A stretch of DNA of 64,000 bases. Source: AP-15 sp963735445 (lineage in GTDB: Bacteria > Pseudomonadota > Alphaproteobacteria > ATCC43930 > CGMCC-115725). Positions within the stretch are counted from its first letter, which is position 1; every line of letters begins with the position of its first letter. The notes beneath the pieces were generated by a model. That model was not told the origin of the DNA. It searched no databases and saw only the letters and a program-made list of their open reading frames with translations. Where the stretch lies: the NCBI GenBank assembly GCA_963735445.1, contig CAVTLC010000033.1:62001-126000 (forward strand). Reading direction: 5' to 3'. Positions 52,285 to 61,290 of this stretch are shown here, one piece after another. A program made the translations under genes and the position numbers.

Positions 52285-55146
52285 ATGCAGCAGCTGATCC
52301 GGATCCGCGGTGCGCGCGAACATAATCTGAAGAACATCGACGTCGATTTGCCGCGCGACAGCCTGGTGGTGATCACCGGCCTGTCGGGCTCGGGCAAGTC
52401 GTCGCTCGCCTTCGATACCGTCTATGCCGAGGGTCAGCGCCGCTATGTCGAGAGTTTGTCGGCCTACGCGCGGCAATTTCTCGAACTGATGCAAAAACCC
52501 GAAGTCGAATTGATCGAAGGATTGTCGCCGGCGATTTCGATCGAGCAAAAGACGACCTCGCGCAACCCGCGCTCGACAGTCGCGACGGTCACCGAGATTT
52601 ACGATTACATGCGCCTGTTGTGGGCGCGGGTCGGGGTGCCGTATTCGCCGGCGACCGGATTGCCGATCGTCAGCCAGACCGTGTCGCAGATGGTCGACCG
52701 CGTCATGGCGATGCCCGAGGGCGCGCGGCTTTATCTGCTGGCGCCGATCGCACGCGGCCGCAAGGGCGAATACCGCAAGGAGTTCATCGACCTGCGAAAG
52801 CGCGGGTTTCAGCGGGTCAAGATCGACGGCAAGATGGTCGAACTCGACGAGGTGCGACCGCTCAACAAGAACCTCAAGCACGACATTGCCGTGGTCGTCG
52901 ACCGCATCATCGTGTCATCCGATCTCGGCAACCGACTTGCCGATTCGTTCGAGACCGCACTCGACCTCGCCGACGGCATCGCGATTACCGAAAACGCCGA
53001 TTCGGGTGAGGAGACGATTTTCTCGGCGAAATTTGCCTGCCCGGTTTCCGGCTTTACGATCCCCGAGATCGAGCCGCGGCTGTTTTCGTTCAACAACCCG
53101 TTTGGCGCCTGTCCGGCGTGCGACGGGCTCGGCACCAAGCTCTATTTCGATCCGGCGCTCGTCGTCCATGACGAGAACCGCAGCCTCGCCGAGGGGGCGG
53201 TCAGCCCGTGGTCGCATTCGTCGTCGCCCTATTACACGCAGACCCTGGAGAGCATCGCCAAGCACTTCCGCCAGAGCATGCACACGCCGTGGCGCGATCT
53301 GCCCGAAAAGATGCGGCGCACGATCCTGAGCGGCTCGGCCGGCGAGCCGATCGCGATGACCTATGATGACGGACTGCGCAAATACACGACCGATCGCGGC
53401 TTCGAGGGCGTGCTGCCGAATATGGAGCGGCGTTTCCGCGAGACCGACAGCGCCTGGGTGCGTGAGGAATTGGGGCGCTATCAGAGCGCCAAGACCTGCG
53501 AGGTGTGCCACGGCGACCGGCTGAAGCCCGAGGCATTGGCGGTCAAGATCGGTGGCAAGAACATCAGCGAGGTGGCGCGGCTGTCAATCGCCGACGCGTT
53601 GGCCTGGTTCTCCGGCATCGACGCCGAGCTGACCCCGAGCCAGCGCGAGATCGCCCAGCGCATCCTGCGCGAGATCAACGAGCGGCTCGGCTTTTTGCAG
53701 AATGTCGGGCTCGAATATCTGACCTTGTCGCGCGCCTCGGGGACGTTGTCGGGCGGCGAGAGCCAGCGCATCCGGCTCGCCTCGCAGATCGGCTCGGGGC
53801 TGACCGGCGTGCTGTACGTGCTCGATGAGCCGTCGATCGGCTTGCACCAGCGCGATAACGGTCGGCTGCTGACCACCCTCAAACGGCTGCGCGACCTCGG
53901 CAACACGGTGATTGTCGTCGAGCACGACGAGGAGGCGATCCGCACCGCCGATTGGGTCGTCGATATGGGGCCGGGAGCCGGAATTCATGGCGGCCACGTC
54001 GTCGCCGAGGGCACCCCCGATGCGATCATGGCCAATCCGGCGAGCCTGACCGGCCAGTATCTGACTGGCATCAGGCAAATCCCGGTGCCGGCGATCAAGC
54101 GATCGGGCCATCCCGGGCAAATCCTGCGCATCGTCGGCGCGACCGGCAATAATCTGAAGAACATCACCGCTGAAATCCCGCTCGGCACCTTCTGCGTTGT
54201 GACCGGGGTCTCGGGCGGCGGCAAATCGACCCTGATCATCGAAACCTTGTACAAGGCGCTCGCCAAGCGGCTTAACAACGCGCGCGAGCAGCCGGCGCCG
54301 CATCAAGGGCTCGAAGGGGTCGAATTCCTCGACAAGATCGTCGATATCGACCAGTCACCGATCGGCCGCACGCCGCGCTCGAACCCGGCGACCTATACCG
54401 GCTGCTTTACCCCGATCCGCGATTGGTTTGCCGGCCTGCCCGAGGCCAAGTCGCGCGGCTATCTGCCCGGCCGCTTCTCGTTTAATGTCAAGGGTGGGCG
54501 CTGCGAGGCGTGCCAGGGCGACGGTGTCATCAAGATCGAGATGCACTTTCTGCCCGACGTCTATGTCCAGTGCGATGTCTGCAAAGGCCGGCGCTACAAC
54601 CGCGAAACCCTCGAAGTGTTGTTCCGCGGCAAGAGCATCGCCGACGTGCTCGACATGACCGTCGACGAGGGCGTCGAATTCTTTCGCGCGGTGCCGTCGA
54701 TCCGCGACAAGCTGCTGACCCTGCAGCAGGTCGGGCTCGGCTATATCCATATCGGCCAGCCGGCGACGACCCTGTCGGGCGGCGAGGCGCAGCGCGTCAA
54801 GCTCGCCAAGGAATTGTCGCGGCGCGCCACCGGCCGCACCCTCTACATCCTCGACGAGCCGACCACCGGTCTGCATTTCGACGATGTCCGCAAGTTGTTG
54901 GAGGTGCTGCACGCATTGGTCGAGACCGGCAACACGGTGCTGGTCATCGAGCACAATCTCGAAGTCATCAAGACCGCCGATTGGATCATCGATCTCGGCC
55001 CCGAAGGCGGCGACGCCGGCGGCCATATCGTCGCGACCGGCACCCCCGAAGACATCGTGGCGAGCAGCGAGAGCTACACCGGCCACTATCTCCGCCCCTA
55101 TTTGAAGCCACAGCCGCAACCGGCCCGCCGCCGCAGGGCGGGCTGA
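52285..55146 (+). CDS. uvrA: excinuclease ABC subunit A (UvrA)
   Basis: A 953-residue UvrA with both ATPase modules intact: Walker A ITGLSGSGKSSLAFDT and VTGVSGGGKSTLIIET, signatures TLSGGESQRIRLASQIG and TLSGGEAQRVKLAKEL, Walker B YVLDEPSIGLHQRD and YILDEPTTGLHFDD, and zinc-finger Cys pairs (CPACDGLG; CEACQGDG with CDVCKGRRYN). It recognises bulky DNA lesions and loads UvrB. The start matches the family's MQQLIRIRGAREHNLKNIDV. This 2.9-kb gene has no frame break, in contrast with the PKS region. Confidence 0.97.
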   Translation: MQQLIRIRGAREHNLKNIDVDLPRDSLVVITGLSGSGKSSLAFDTVYAEGQRRYVESLSAYARQFLELMQKPEVELIEGLSPAISIEQKTTSRNPRSTVATVTEIYDYMRLLWARVGVPYSPATGLPIVSQTVSQMVDRVMAMPEGARLYLLAPIARGRKGEYRKEFIDLRKRGFQRVKIDGKMVELDEVRPLNKNLKHDIAVVVDRIIVSSDLGNRLADSFETALDLADGIAITENADSGEETIFSAKFACPVSGFTIPEIEPRLFSFNNPFGACPACDGLGTKLYFDPALVVHDENRSLAEGAVSPWSHSSSPYYTQTLESIAKHFRQSMHTPWRDLPEKMRRTILSGSAGEPIAMTYDDGLRKYTTDRGFEGVLPNMERRFRETDSAWVREELGRYQSAKTCEVCHGDRLKPEALAVKIGGKNISEVARLSIADALAWFSGIDAELTPSQREIAQRILREINERLGFLQNVGLEYLTLSRASGTLSGGESQRIRLASQIGSGLTGVLYVLDEPSIGLHQRDNGRLLTTLKRLRDLGNTVIVVEHDEEAIRTADWVVDMGPGAGIHGGHVVAEGTPDAIMANPASLTGQYLTGIRQIPVPAIKRSGHPGQILRIVGATGNNLKNITAEIPLGTFCVVTGVSGGGKSTLIIETLYKALAKRLNNAREQPAPHQGLEGVEFLDKIVDIDQSPIGRTPRSNPATYTGCFTPIRDWFAGLPEAKSRGYLPGRFSFNVKGGRCEACQGDGVIKIEMHFLPDVYVQCDVCKGRRYNRETLEVLFRGKSIADVLDMTVDEGVEFFRAVPSIRDKLLTLQQVGLGYIHIGQPATTLSGGEAQRVKLAKELSRRATGRTLYILDEPTTGLHFDDVRKLLEVLHALVETGNTVLVIEHNLEVIKTADWIIDLGPEGGDAGGHIVATGTPEDIVASSESYTGHYLRPYLKPQPQPARRRRAG

Positions 55147-55189
55147 ACTCCGCGTAGATAGTCGTTGGGAGGAGCGCACCGACGAAGCA

Positions 55190-55514
55190 ATGACGCCGAT
55201 TTCTTTGTCGATGAACCCTACCCGCAAATGGGCGATCGAGGAGTTGCGGCGAATGGTGTTGGCCGCACTCGGCACGCATGAAGCGAGCGTCTGGCTGTTC
55301 GGGTCGTGCGCGCGTGGCGAGCCGCGCCAGCACAGCGATATCGATCATCGCGATCCTGGCGCGGGATGACCTTCCGCCGGCTTTCTTTGCAGAGCTGCAG
55401 GACGAGATCGAGGAGAGCACTATTCCGTACGATGTCGATCTGGTCGACCTGCGGCACGCAGATCCGGCGCTCGTTGACGAGGTGCGCCGCGAAGGCGTCA
55501 AGTGGCGGGATTAG
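55190..55514 (+). pseudogene. MNT-type nucleotidyltransferase (HEPN partner), one-base insertion
   Basis: The N-terminal part reads MNPTRKWAIEELRRMVLAAL then VWLFGSCARGEPRQHSDID, the nucleotidyltransferase signature with a GS...DxD site. The frame then runs into a stop because of an extra C at 55346. Removing it gives SDIDIAILARDDLPP and continues through DEIEESTIPYDVDLVDLRHA to EGVKWRD. In intact form this ~107-aa protein would be the MNT antitoxin/AMPylase partner of the HEPN protein that starts 13 nt before its end. It may be an assembly error or a genuine lesion. Confidence 0.8.
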
Positions 55515-55900
55515 AGCGTCGACTCGACGAGGCTGCGGCGGCGCTCGTCACCTTGGAAGAGGTCGCCGAAAAGGCTGACCGAACGTTGGTCGAGCGTGAC
55601 GGCGCGATTTTGCGCCTGATCTACACCTTCGAGGCGATCTGGAAAGCTTGTCAGCAGCTTCTTGCTGAGCGCGAGGGCATCGAGGTCGCGTCTCCGAACG
55701 CAACGATCCGCGCGGCGCGGCGGCTTGGCTGGCTGTCGGACGAGGACGCGCAGGCTGCGATCCGCCTCGGGCGCGATCGCAACCTCGCTGTCCATATGTA
55801 TCGCGGCGAAATCGGAGCCGAAATCGCCCAACGTCTTGCCTCCCACGCGGCCCTGCTCCGCCGCTGGCTGGACGCCTTGCGGGCCCGGTTCGCCGCGTGA
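55502..55900 (+). CDS. HEPN-domain protein (HI0074/HepT-like)
   Basis: A 132-residue helical protein beginning with GTG (55502) and overlapping the MNT gene by 13 nt. It has the HEPN RNase motif RX4HXY as RNLAVHMY near residue 98, preceded by ILRLIYTFEAIWKACQQLLA, the pattern of HI0074/HepT partners. In HEPN-MNT toxin-antitoxin systems this is the RNase toxin, kept silent by AMPylation from the MNT partner. Here the partner gene carries a frame break. Confidence 0.85.
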   Translation: MAGLERRLDEAAAALVTLEEVAEKADRTLVERDGAILRLIYTFEAIWKACQQLLAEREGIEVASPNATIRAARRLGWLSDEDAQAAIRLGRDRNLAVHMYRGEIGAEIAQRLASHAALLRRWLDALRARFAA

Positions 55901-55927
55901 GCCTCCCGGGAAGGGAAACGACTTTCT

Positions 55928-56632
55928 TTAGCTAGCGAGTTCGCTCCTGAGGATGTCGGCGCGCGGATTGGCGACTCGACCGGAAATGATCTGCATCGCA
56001 TCGACCGGGCGACCATAGAAGGCGCGGTCCTGGGCCTTGTCCTGCACGATATCGGTGCCGTTGATGTTTAATCCGCCTTCGAGCCCCTTCAGGTTTGACC
56101 ACACCACGATATCGCCTTTGCCGATCGAGCCCTGCGCCTGACCGGACCAGTTCACGACCGTCAGCTTGGCATTACCGTTGATCGAAAAGTTGTTGTTCTG
56201 CGTGAAGTCGGCGACGGCCTTCGGAGTCATCAGCAAAAAGGCCACCGGCCCCGCCGCTCCACCCGCCTGCCAGCCGATCGAAATCGAGCCGAGCGTGTAA
56301 AAGGCAGGATCGCTCCACTGACCATTGTGGCGCACCAGCAGGACGCCTTGACCGCCTTGACCGCCAACGACAAATGACCCGCGGACCAGGGTTGGAATAA
56401 TAAAGATGCCCTGAGCCTGATGCAGCAGCCTGTCAAAATCCGGATTGCTCTTGAATTGCTGCAATGTATTGGCGGCGTCTCTGACGAGTTCGAGGGCGCC
56501 GGTGCGGTGCGCCGCCGATTGCTGCGGCGTGGCGTTGCCGGGAGCAGCTTGATTATAGGTTTGCGCTTGAGCGCCGTTGATCGCGATACCCAAAGAAGCG
56601 GCGATTACGGCAGCGCCGAATTGCTTGATCAT
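55928..56632 (-). CDS. SYLF-domain (YSC84-type) lipid-binding protein
   Basis: A 234-residue secreted protein: signal peptide MIKQFGAAVIAASLGIAING cleaved after AQA, then the SYLF/YSC84 domain with QAQGIFIIPTLVRGSFVVGG, FYTLGSISIGWQAGGAAGPV and the final FYGRPVDAMQIISGRVANP. Such proteins bind phosphoinositides or lipids in eukaryotes; the bacterial role is unknown, presumably in the periplasm. It converges with the HEPN gene. Length (~220) and motif order are typical. Confidence 0.88.
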   Translation of the reverse strand: MIKQFGAAVIAASLGIAINGAQAQTYNQAAPGNATPQQSAAHRTGALELVRDAANTLQQFKSNPDFDRLLHQAQGIFIIPTLVRGSFVVGGQGGQGVLLVRHNGQWSDPAFYTLGSISIGWQAGGAAGPVAFLLMTPKAVADFTQNNNFSINGNAKLTVVNWSGQAQGSIGKGDIVVWSNLKGLEGGLNINGTDIVQDKAQDRAFYGRPVDAMQIISGRVANPRADILRSELAS

Positions 56633-56735
56633 AACGAATACCCTTTCTCAATTGTCTCGCTCTCCATTTTCAACGGATCGCAGAAAGGGCGGGTTCCGTG
56701 GGTTCGCCCGTCTCCGGGGCTAGGCCGCGGGCGAA

Positions 56736-56765
56736 GGCTGCGGCAGGTTCGGCTGCGGCAGGTTT
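56736..56765. repeat. two 15-bp direct repeats
   Basis: GGCTGCGGCAGGTTC (56736-56750) is followed without gap by GGCTGCGGCAGGTTT (56751-56765) in the region between the SYLF gene and the nuclease-like gene. Possible slippage product; no function is seen. Confidence 0.6.
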
Positions 56766-56777
56766 GGCCGTGCTGAC

Positions 56778-57570
56778 TTAACGCTTCGCGCCCTTGCCGC
56801 GTCTGAGCACCGCGGCTGCCCGGTAGGCCACGGGGGCGCCGATAGCCGGCTGTCCGATACCCGAGAGAAGCGCCATTTCGGCGATGTCTTCGCGGCTTGC
56901 CGTGAAACATCGATAACGCGTGCTGTGCGGCTGTCGATGGCAGCTGATCGGGTTTTCCGCCTTCATCCTGTCGGCGAACCGGACCAGGGACGGCGTCGGA
57001 GTCCGGGAAGTCGAGCGGATGCCCCACAGATGGACGATCCGGCCGCCTATAACCCAGGTCATCGCATCGCGGATTTCGGTGACCGCCCCGGATACCACTT
57101 CAGCCGAAGCATTCTCGGGCGGGTTTGCCGCAAGGTTCTGATCGACGTCGAAGCGGCGCGGCTCGGGCGGCGGAGCGAGCGCTGCCGTAAGCACTAGCGG
57201 TTTGGCCAGCTGCTGTGGTTCTCCAGACGCGCCGGGTTGTGTTGGTTGAGGTGCGAGGCTGCATATCGGCGCGAACCCCCGGTGTGGACGCTGGGGCTGG
57301 CGACACGGCGGAGAGCAATGCCTCGCCCGAAGGATTCCGCGCGCCGGCGGCAGAGGCATTTACGTCCTTCGGATGCACGAGAAAATCGAAGGCGACGCTG
57401 AAGAACGCATAGATCGTCAGAATGCCGACGATTGCGAGGCAGCCGAGGTGAAGAAGAGTGCCAAGCCCGTCCCTCCATCCGCCGTTTCCGCGACGTGACG
57501 AAGGCGTCGCAATTTCGCGCCTTTCTCGCATTTCCCCGAAGGAAGGGCTCGCGAAAGAGCGGCCGGGCAT
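56778..57570 (-). pseudogene. membrane-anchored SNase-like protein, one-base insertion
   Basis: The first part (minus strand from 57570, or ATG at 57531) has one TM helix, LGCLAIVGILTIYAFFSVAF, then a Pro/Ala-rich linker. After a run of five G at 57286-57290 the frame changes; with four G the linker continues into PICSLAPQPTQPG and a C-terminal domain with VVSGAVTEIRDAMTWVIGG, RIVHLWGIR and a conserved GQPAIGAPVAYRAAAVLRRG. The layout resembles staphylococcal-nuclease-fold proteins of rhizobia, but the acidic catalytic residues are not all recognisable. About 264 aa if repaired. Function uncertain. Confidence 0.55.
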
Positions 57571-57758
57571 CCCCGTTCCTATCTCACGGCCGGCAAATCC
57601 AATCGAAAAGGTTGAATAGCTCGACCGTCTGTTTCGCGAATCACGTTAATCGATCGGGTGGGGCGGTCAATCTTTTTTTGGCGCTTTCTCGACGCGCGAC
57701 CAAACCGCTGGCGTGGCCGATCGTTATCTTCGCCCTTAAGAAGGATTGCCGGCTATCG

Positions 57759-59468
57759 TCAGGCGAGGCCGGCTTCGGCCAGGTAGTTCTTCATCATGCC
57801 GATCAGGTAATCGGTAAACGAGCCCTGCGCCGCATGCGCCGCGATCCAGCCGAGCACCGCGCGCAGCGGGCTGCCCGACAGCTCGGTCTCGAAGATCGCG
57901 CGAAAGCGCTTTTCGATCGGGTCGCGATAGCTCTCGGGGTCGAGCTTGCCCTTGGGCCAAGGGTCGAGCGTCTCGTCGACCGCGCACGGCCCGACCAGCG
58001 GGATGATCGGCAGAAAATTGCCCGATGTTCTGAACGCCTGCCGCTGCTCGTCGGTCCAGGCGCCGAATAACGGGTTGTCGCCCGCCAGCAAAAACGAATT
58101 GCGCAGAAAATCCTGGCAGTTTTTGCGCCCGAGTAAATAGTCGTAGCGCATAAAGTCCGGGCACGCGAAACCGATAAACGCGCCGAGCCCGGCGCTCGCG
58201 ATCGCCTTGTCGCCAAGCTTGCTCCCGAGCTGCGGCGTCAGCATAAAGCGGCTGAACACCCGATCGTCGGCGGCGAGCACCAGATCGCGCGAATCGTAGC
58301 GAGTCTGCTGGATCACCGCGTTTGAAATGGCGCCGAGGATGTGGGCAAAACTCGTCATCCCGGCTGGGCCCAGCTGGTTTCTGCCGGCGAACGGGTCGAT
58401 CAACAGGACGGCGCGGTTTGCCTCGTGGGCGTCGCGCGGATTGCTGCCATTGATGCCGCACAGTGCGGTGCGAGCCAATTCGATCGGCTCGTTGTCGGTC
58501 GTGCCGCCGTCGACCGCCAGAAAGTGGTAGTCGTCGGGGACATCGTTGGCGCCGTCCGGAATCAGCGCCGGCCAATCCGGCAGCAGCACCGAATAAGACG
58601 GCTCGGCAGTTAATGCCGCGGCCGGATCGGTCGGGGCGCGAAGCACCACGCGATAGCGGTATTGCGCCGTGGGGCGCACCAGGGGGCGCGGCGGAAAGCC
58701 CGCCGGAAACGCCGCCGTGGCGCGCGCGAACTGGCTGAATTCGTCCCAGGTGCTCGCCTGCGGGAGGCGTTCCCCGTCGAGACCCAACACCAGTTCGTCG
58801 GGCCGGAAATCCTGGATCGGCTGGTTCGGATAGACCAGCGCGTAGCGGATATAGTCGGCGTGGTCGACATAGCTCTCGCTGCGGTCGCCATCGAAATCGA
58901 GCCGGAACGGAATCCCGCGCAAATTGGTCAGCGTCAGGATGATCCGCAACGGCCCGGCGACCCACGACCGCCGCCGCGGTCCCTTGCCGGAAAATTCGAT
59001 GATATTGCGCGCCCCGGCATCGATTGCGGCGCCGTTGAGCAGCGAGGTGACTTCCTTGCCGATGTCGCTCGTGTCGAGAAACCGGTCGAGGGTCAGCGTT
59101 TTGATCCAGGTGTCATAAAACGGATTGCCGGTCAGTCCGGAGCCGACCGGTGTGCTGCGCGCGATCGGATCGAATTCAAACGCCAAGGCGCGGCCGGCGA
59201 TCGCGGCGCAGACGCCGCCGCCCGAAGTTCCGGTAATAACGCGAAGAATGACGTTGTGACGGGGTGCGGCGGAGTTGTTGGCGTCGCGCAGCTGGGTCCA
59301 GGTGTCGAGCGCCTCGATCAGGAAATCGAGCGCACCGGCGGTGTAGGCGCCGGCCGAGACGGTGCCGCCCAGCACGAGCGCGAACTCAAAGGTCCGCGGC
59401 GGCACTGGCGGGTTGGCGAGGAACCAGCGCTCGATCTCGTCTTGGCTCGGCGGATTGCGGTCAAACAT
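57759..59468 (-). CDS. patatin-like phospholipase
   Basis: A 569-residue protein with an N-terminal patatin core: FALVLGGTVSAGAYTAGALD (oxyanion region), nucleophile elbow VITGTSGGGVCAAIAG (GxSxG), and the dyad Asp in FLAVDGGTTDNEPIE. The region between is longer than in ordinary patatins, and the C-terminal ~200 residues (GFACPDFMRYDYLLGRKNCQ) are family-specific. Such hydrolases cleave membrane phospholipids. No signal peptide, so intracellular. It is 38 nt downstream of the dienelactone hydrolase on the same strand and probably shares its transcript. Confidence 0.85.
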   Translation of the reverse strand: MFDRNPPSQDEIERWFLANPPVPPRTFEFALVLGGTVSAGAYTAGALDFLIEALDTWTQLRDANNSAAPRHNVILRVITGTSGGGVCAAIAGRALAFEFDPIARSTPVGSGLTGNPFYDTWIKTLTLDRFLDTSDIGKEVTSLLNGAAIDAGARNIIEFSGKGPRRRSWVAGPLRIILTLTNLRGIPFRLDFDGDRSESYVDHADYIRYALVYPNQPIQDFRPDELVLGLDGERLPQASTWDEFSQFARATAAFPAGFPPRPLVRPTAQYRYRVVLRAPTDPAAALTAEPSYSVLLPDWPALIPDGANDVPDDYHFLAVDGGTTDNEPIELARTALCGINGSNPRDAHEANRAVLLIDPFAGRNQLGPAGMTSFAHILGAISNAVIQQTRYDSRDLVLAADDRVFSRFMLTPQLGSKLGDKAIASAGLGAFIGFACPDFMRYDYLLGRKNCQDFLRNSFLLAGDNPLFGAWTDEQRQAFRTSGNFLPIIPLVGPCAVDETLDPWPKGKLDPESYRDPIEKRFRAIFETELSGSPLRAVLGWIAAHAAQGSFTDYLIGMMKNYLAEAGLA

Positions 59469-59506
59469 GCGGCATTCGCCCCCGAGCTGGCTTGGACAAT
59501 TGCCGC

Positions 59507-60172
59507 CTACTCCCCGAGCTGCGTCTTCAGGAAGGCCGACATGCGATCCCAGGCGAGATTGGCGGCCTCGAGATTATAGGCCGGGCTGCGTTCGTTAAAG
59601 AACGCGTGGGCGGCATCATAGCGATAAATCTCGTGCTTAAGGCCAGCCGCTTTTAGCGTCTTTTCGAGGTCGTCGACCGCTGCCGGCGTGCACCAATCGT
59701 CCTGATTGGCGAAATGACCCTGAAACGGCACGCGGATCTTGGCGGGGTCGGCGAAATCCTTGGGTGGGATCCCGTAAAAGCAAACCGCGGCATCGACCTC
59801 GTGGACATGTACCGCGGCGGCGATCGTCAACGCTCCGCCCATGCAGAAGCCCATCACCGCCACCTTGGGGCTCTGCTCCTCCAGCCGCATTGCCGCACCG
59901 CGCAGATCCTGGTGTGTGGCGCCGGGGAAATCGAGACCGGTCATCATATGGTTGGCTTCGTCCGGCGAAGTCGTGACCCGCCCCTTGTAAAGATCGGGCG
60001 CCAACGCGTTGTAGCCGGCGCGGGCAAAGCGGTCGGCGACGCCGCAGATCTGGTCGTTGAGACCCCACCACTCCTGAATCACGACGATCCCCGGCCGGCC
60101 ATGGCCCGCCATCGCCAGATAGCAGCGGGTCGCAACACCATCGGGGCGGGCAAACTCGGTCATCAGACCCAT
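59507..60172 (-). CDS. dienelactone hydrolase family protein
   Basis: A ~221-residue alpha/beta hydrolase with VVIQEWWGLNDQI, the nucleophile Cys in VAVMGFCMGGALT (GxCxG, the DLH signature), DDWCTPAAV (Asp) and the His in YDAAHAFFNE. DLHs open the lactone ring of dienelactone in catechol ortho-cleavage, but many homologues have other substrates. ATG at 60172 is chosen (MGLMTEFARPDG), with GAGGAACCG upstream. It is flanked by the patatin and an LLM oxidoreductase. Confidence 0.9.
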   Translation of the reverse strand: MGLMTEFARPDGVATRCYLAMAGHGRPGIVVIQEWWGLNDQICGVADRFARAGYNALAPDLYKGRVTTSPDEANHMMTGLDFPGATHQDLRGAAMRLEEQSPKVAVMGFCMGGALTIAAAVHVHEVDAAVCFYGIPPKDFADPAKIRVPFQGHFANQDDWCTPAAVDDLEKTLKAAGLKHEIYRYDAAHAFFNERSPAYNLEAANLAWDRMSAFLKTQLGE

Positions 60173-60276
60173 CGGTTCCTCCAACAGCTGCAGTCAAACA
60201 AATCCCTCCCGCCGCGGATCGTCGTGGCGGGATTGCTTTCGCTCTGTTCCTCGCAATGAACAAGCGTTTACGGTGA

Positions 60277-61290
60277 TTAAGCGTCGGCAAAGGCCGGCAT
60301 GACCTCTTGCGCGAACAGCTCGATCGAGCGCATCGCCTCGTCATGGGTGATCGTGCCAAAGGCAAAATCGCAGACGTAATAGTTGACGCCGGTCGCGGCG
60401 ATCTCGCGGGCGATGTAGTCGCGCACCATCGCCGGTGTACCGGCGATCGCGTCGCCATGCTGCTGCAGCACGCCAAAATCTTCCGGCAATGCCGCTTCGA
60501 GCGGAAACGGCACATTATATTCGTGCCATAACTGGCCCATGTGCTCTCGCCACGCTGGATAGCCGCGCCGCGCCGTGTCGAGCGCCTCGGCTTCCGTGTC
60601 GGCGATGATGATGTGCCGGTTTACGCCCAACAGCGGCAGATCAGCCTCGGAGCGGCCGAGCTTTTTCCACTCGGCGCGGTAGCTGTCGAGGATCGCGCGC
60701 ACTTGCTCCGGCGGTCGCCGCGTCACGGTGTTGGCCGCGTTCGCCGCCGCCCACCCGACGCTCGCCGGGTTGCCGAGCCCGTACCACACCGGCAAGGGCT
60801 GCTGGTATGGCTTCATTACCACCGGCACATTGTCGAAATCGTAGAACTCGCCATGGAAGGTCACCCGGTCCTCGGTCAAGCCGCGGCGAATGACCTCGAA
60901 CGCCTCGCGGAACTGCTTGGCCCCGGTGTCGAAATTCACGCCGTAAAAGCCGACCTCGATCGGCGAGATACCGCGGCCGACGCCATAAAGAAAGCGCCCG
61001 CTGCTCATCTGGTCGAGCATGCAAATCTCGTCGATCAGCCGCAGCGGGTGGTAAAGCGGCAACAGATAGACCATCGGCCCGAAGCGCAATTGCCGGGTCC
61101 GCTGCGCCACGGCGGCAAGAAACACACTCGGCGACGGCGCATAGCCGAGCGGCGTGTTGTGGTGCTCGGCGAGATGATATCCGTAGAAGCCGGCGCGGTC
61201 GTACGCCTCGATCAGCTGCAACCGGTCCTCAAAATGCCGGCTCAGCGGCTGCCCGCTGTCGTCCAAATGGTCAAAAACCCCAAACCGCAT
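60277..61290 (-). CDS. LLM-class flavin-dependent oxidoreductase
   Basis: A 337-residue luciferase-like TIM barrel with MRFGVFDHLDDSGQPLSRHF at the start, YGYHLAEHHNTPLGYAPSPS, LRFGPMVYLLPLYHPLRLI and GRFLYGVGRGISPIEVGF, all of the bacterial luciferase family. It uses FMNH2 (or F420H2) to oxidise a small substrate; the group includes alkane and sulfonate monooxygenases. It is about 90 nt upstream of the DLH gene on the same strand. Intact, unlike the other LLM gene at 21.7 kb. Confidence 0.92.
   Translation of the reverse strand: MRFGVFDHLDDSGQPLSRHFEDRLQLIEAYDRAGFYGYHLAEHHNTPLGYAPSPSVFLAAVAQRTRQLRFGPMVYLLPLYHPLRLIDEICMLDQMSSGRFLYGVGRGISPIEVGFYGVNFDTGAKQFREAFEVIRRGLTEDRVTFHGEFYDFDNVPVVMKPYQQPLPVWYGLGNPASVGWAAANAANTVTRRPPEQVRAILDSYRAEWKKLGRSEADLPLLGVNRHIIIADTEAEALDTARRGYPAWREHMGQLWHEYNVPFPLEAALPEDFGVLQQHGDAIAGTPAMVRDYIAREIAATGVNYYVCDFAFGTITHDEAMRSIELFAQEVMPAFADA

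Noticed and set aside
56629..57027. 132-residue minus-strand open frame
   Set aside because: It overlaps the nuclease-like gene in another frame and the intergenic 15-bp repeats, and has no recognisable domain.
58662..59579. 305-residue + strand open frame
   Set aside because: It is antisense to patatin and Arg/Gly-rich, as expected from a shadow of a GC-rich gene.
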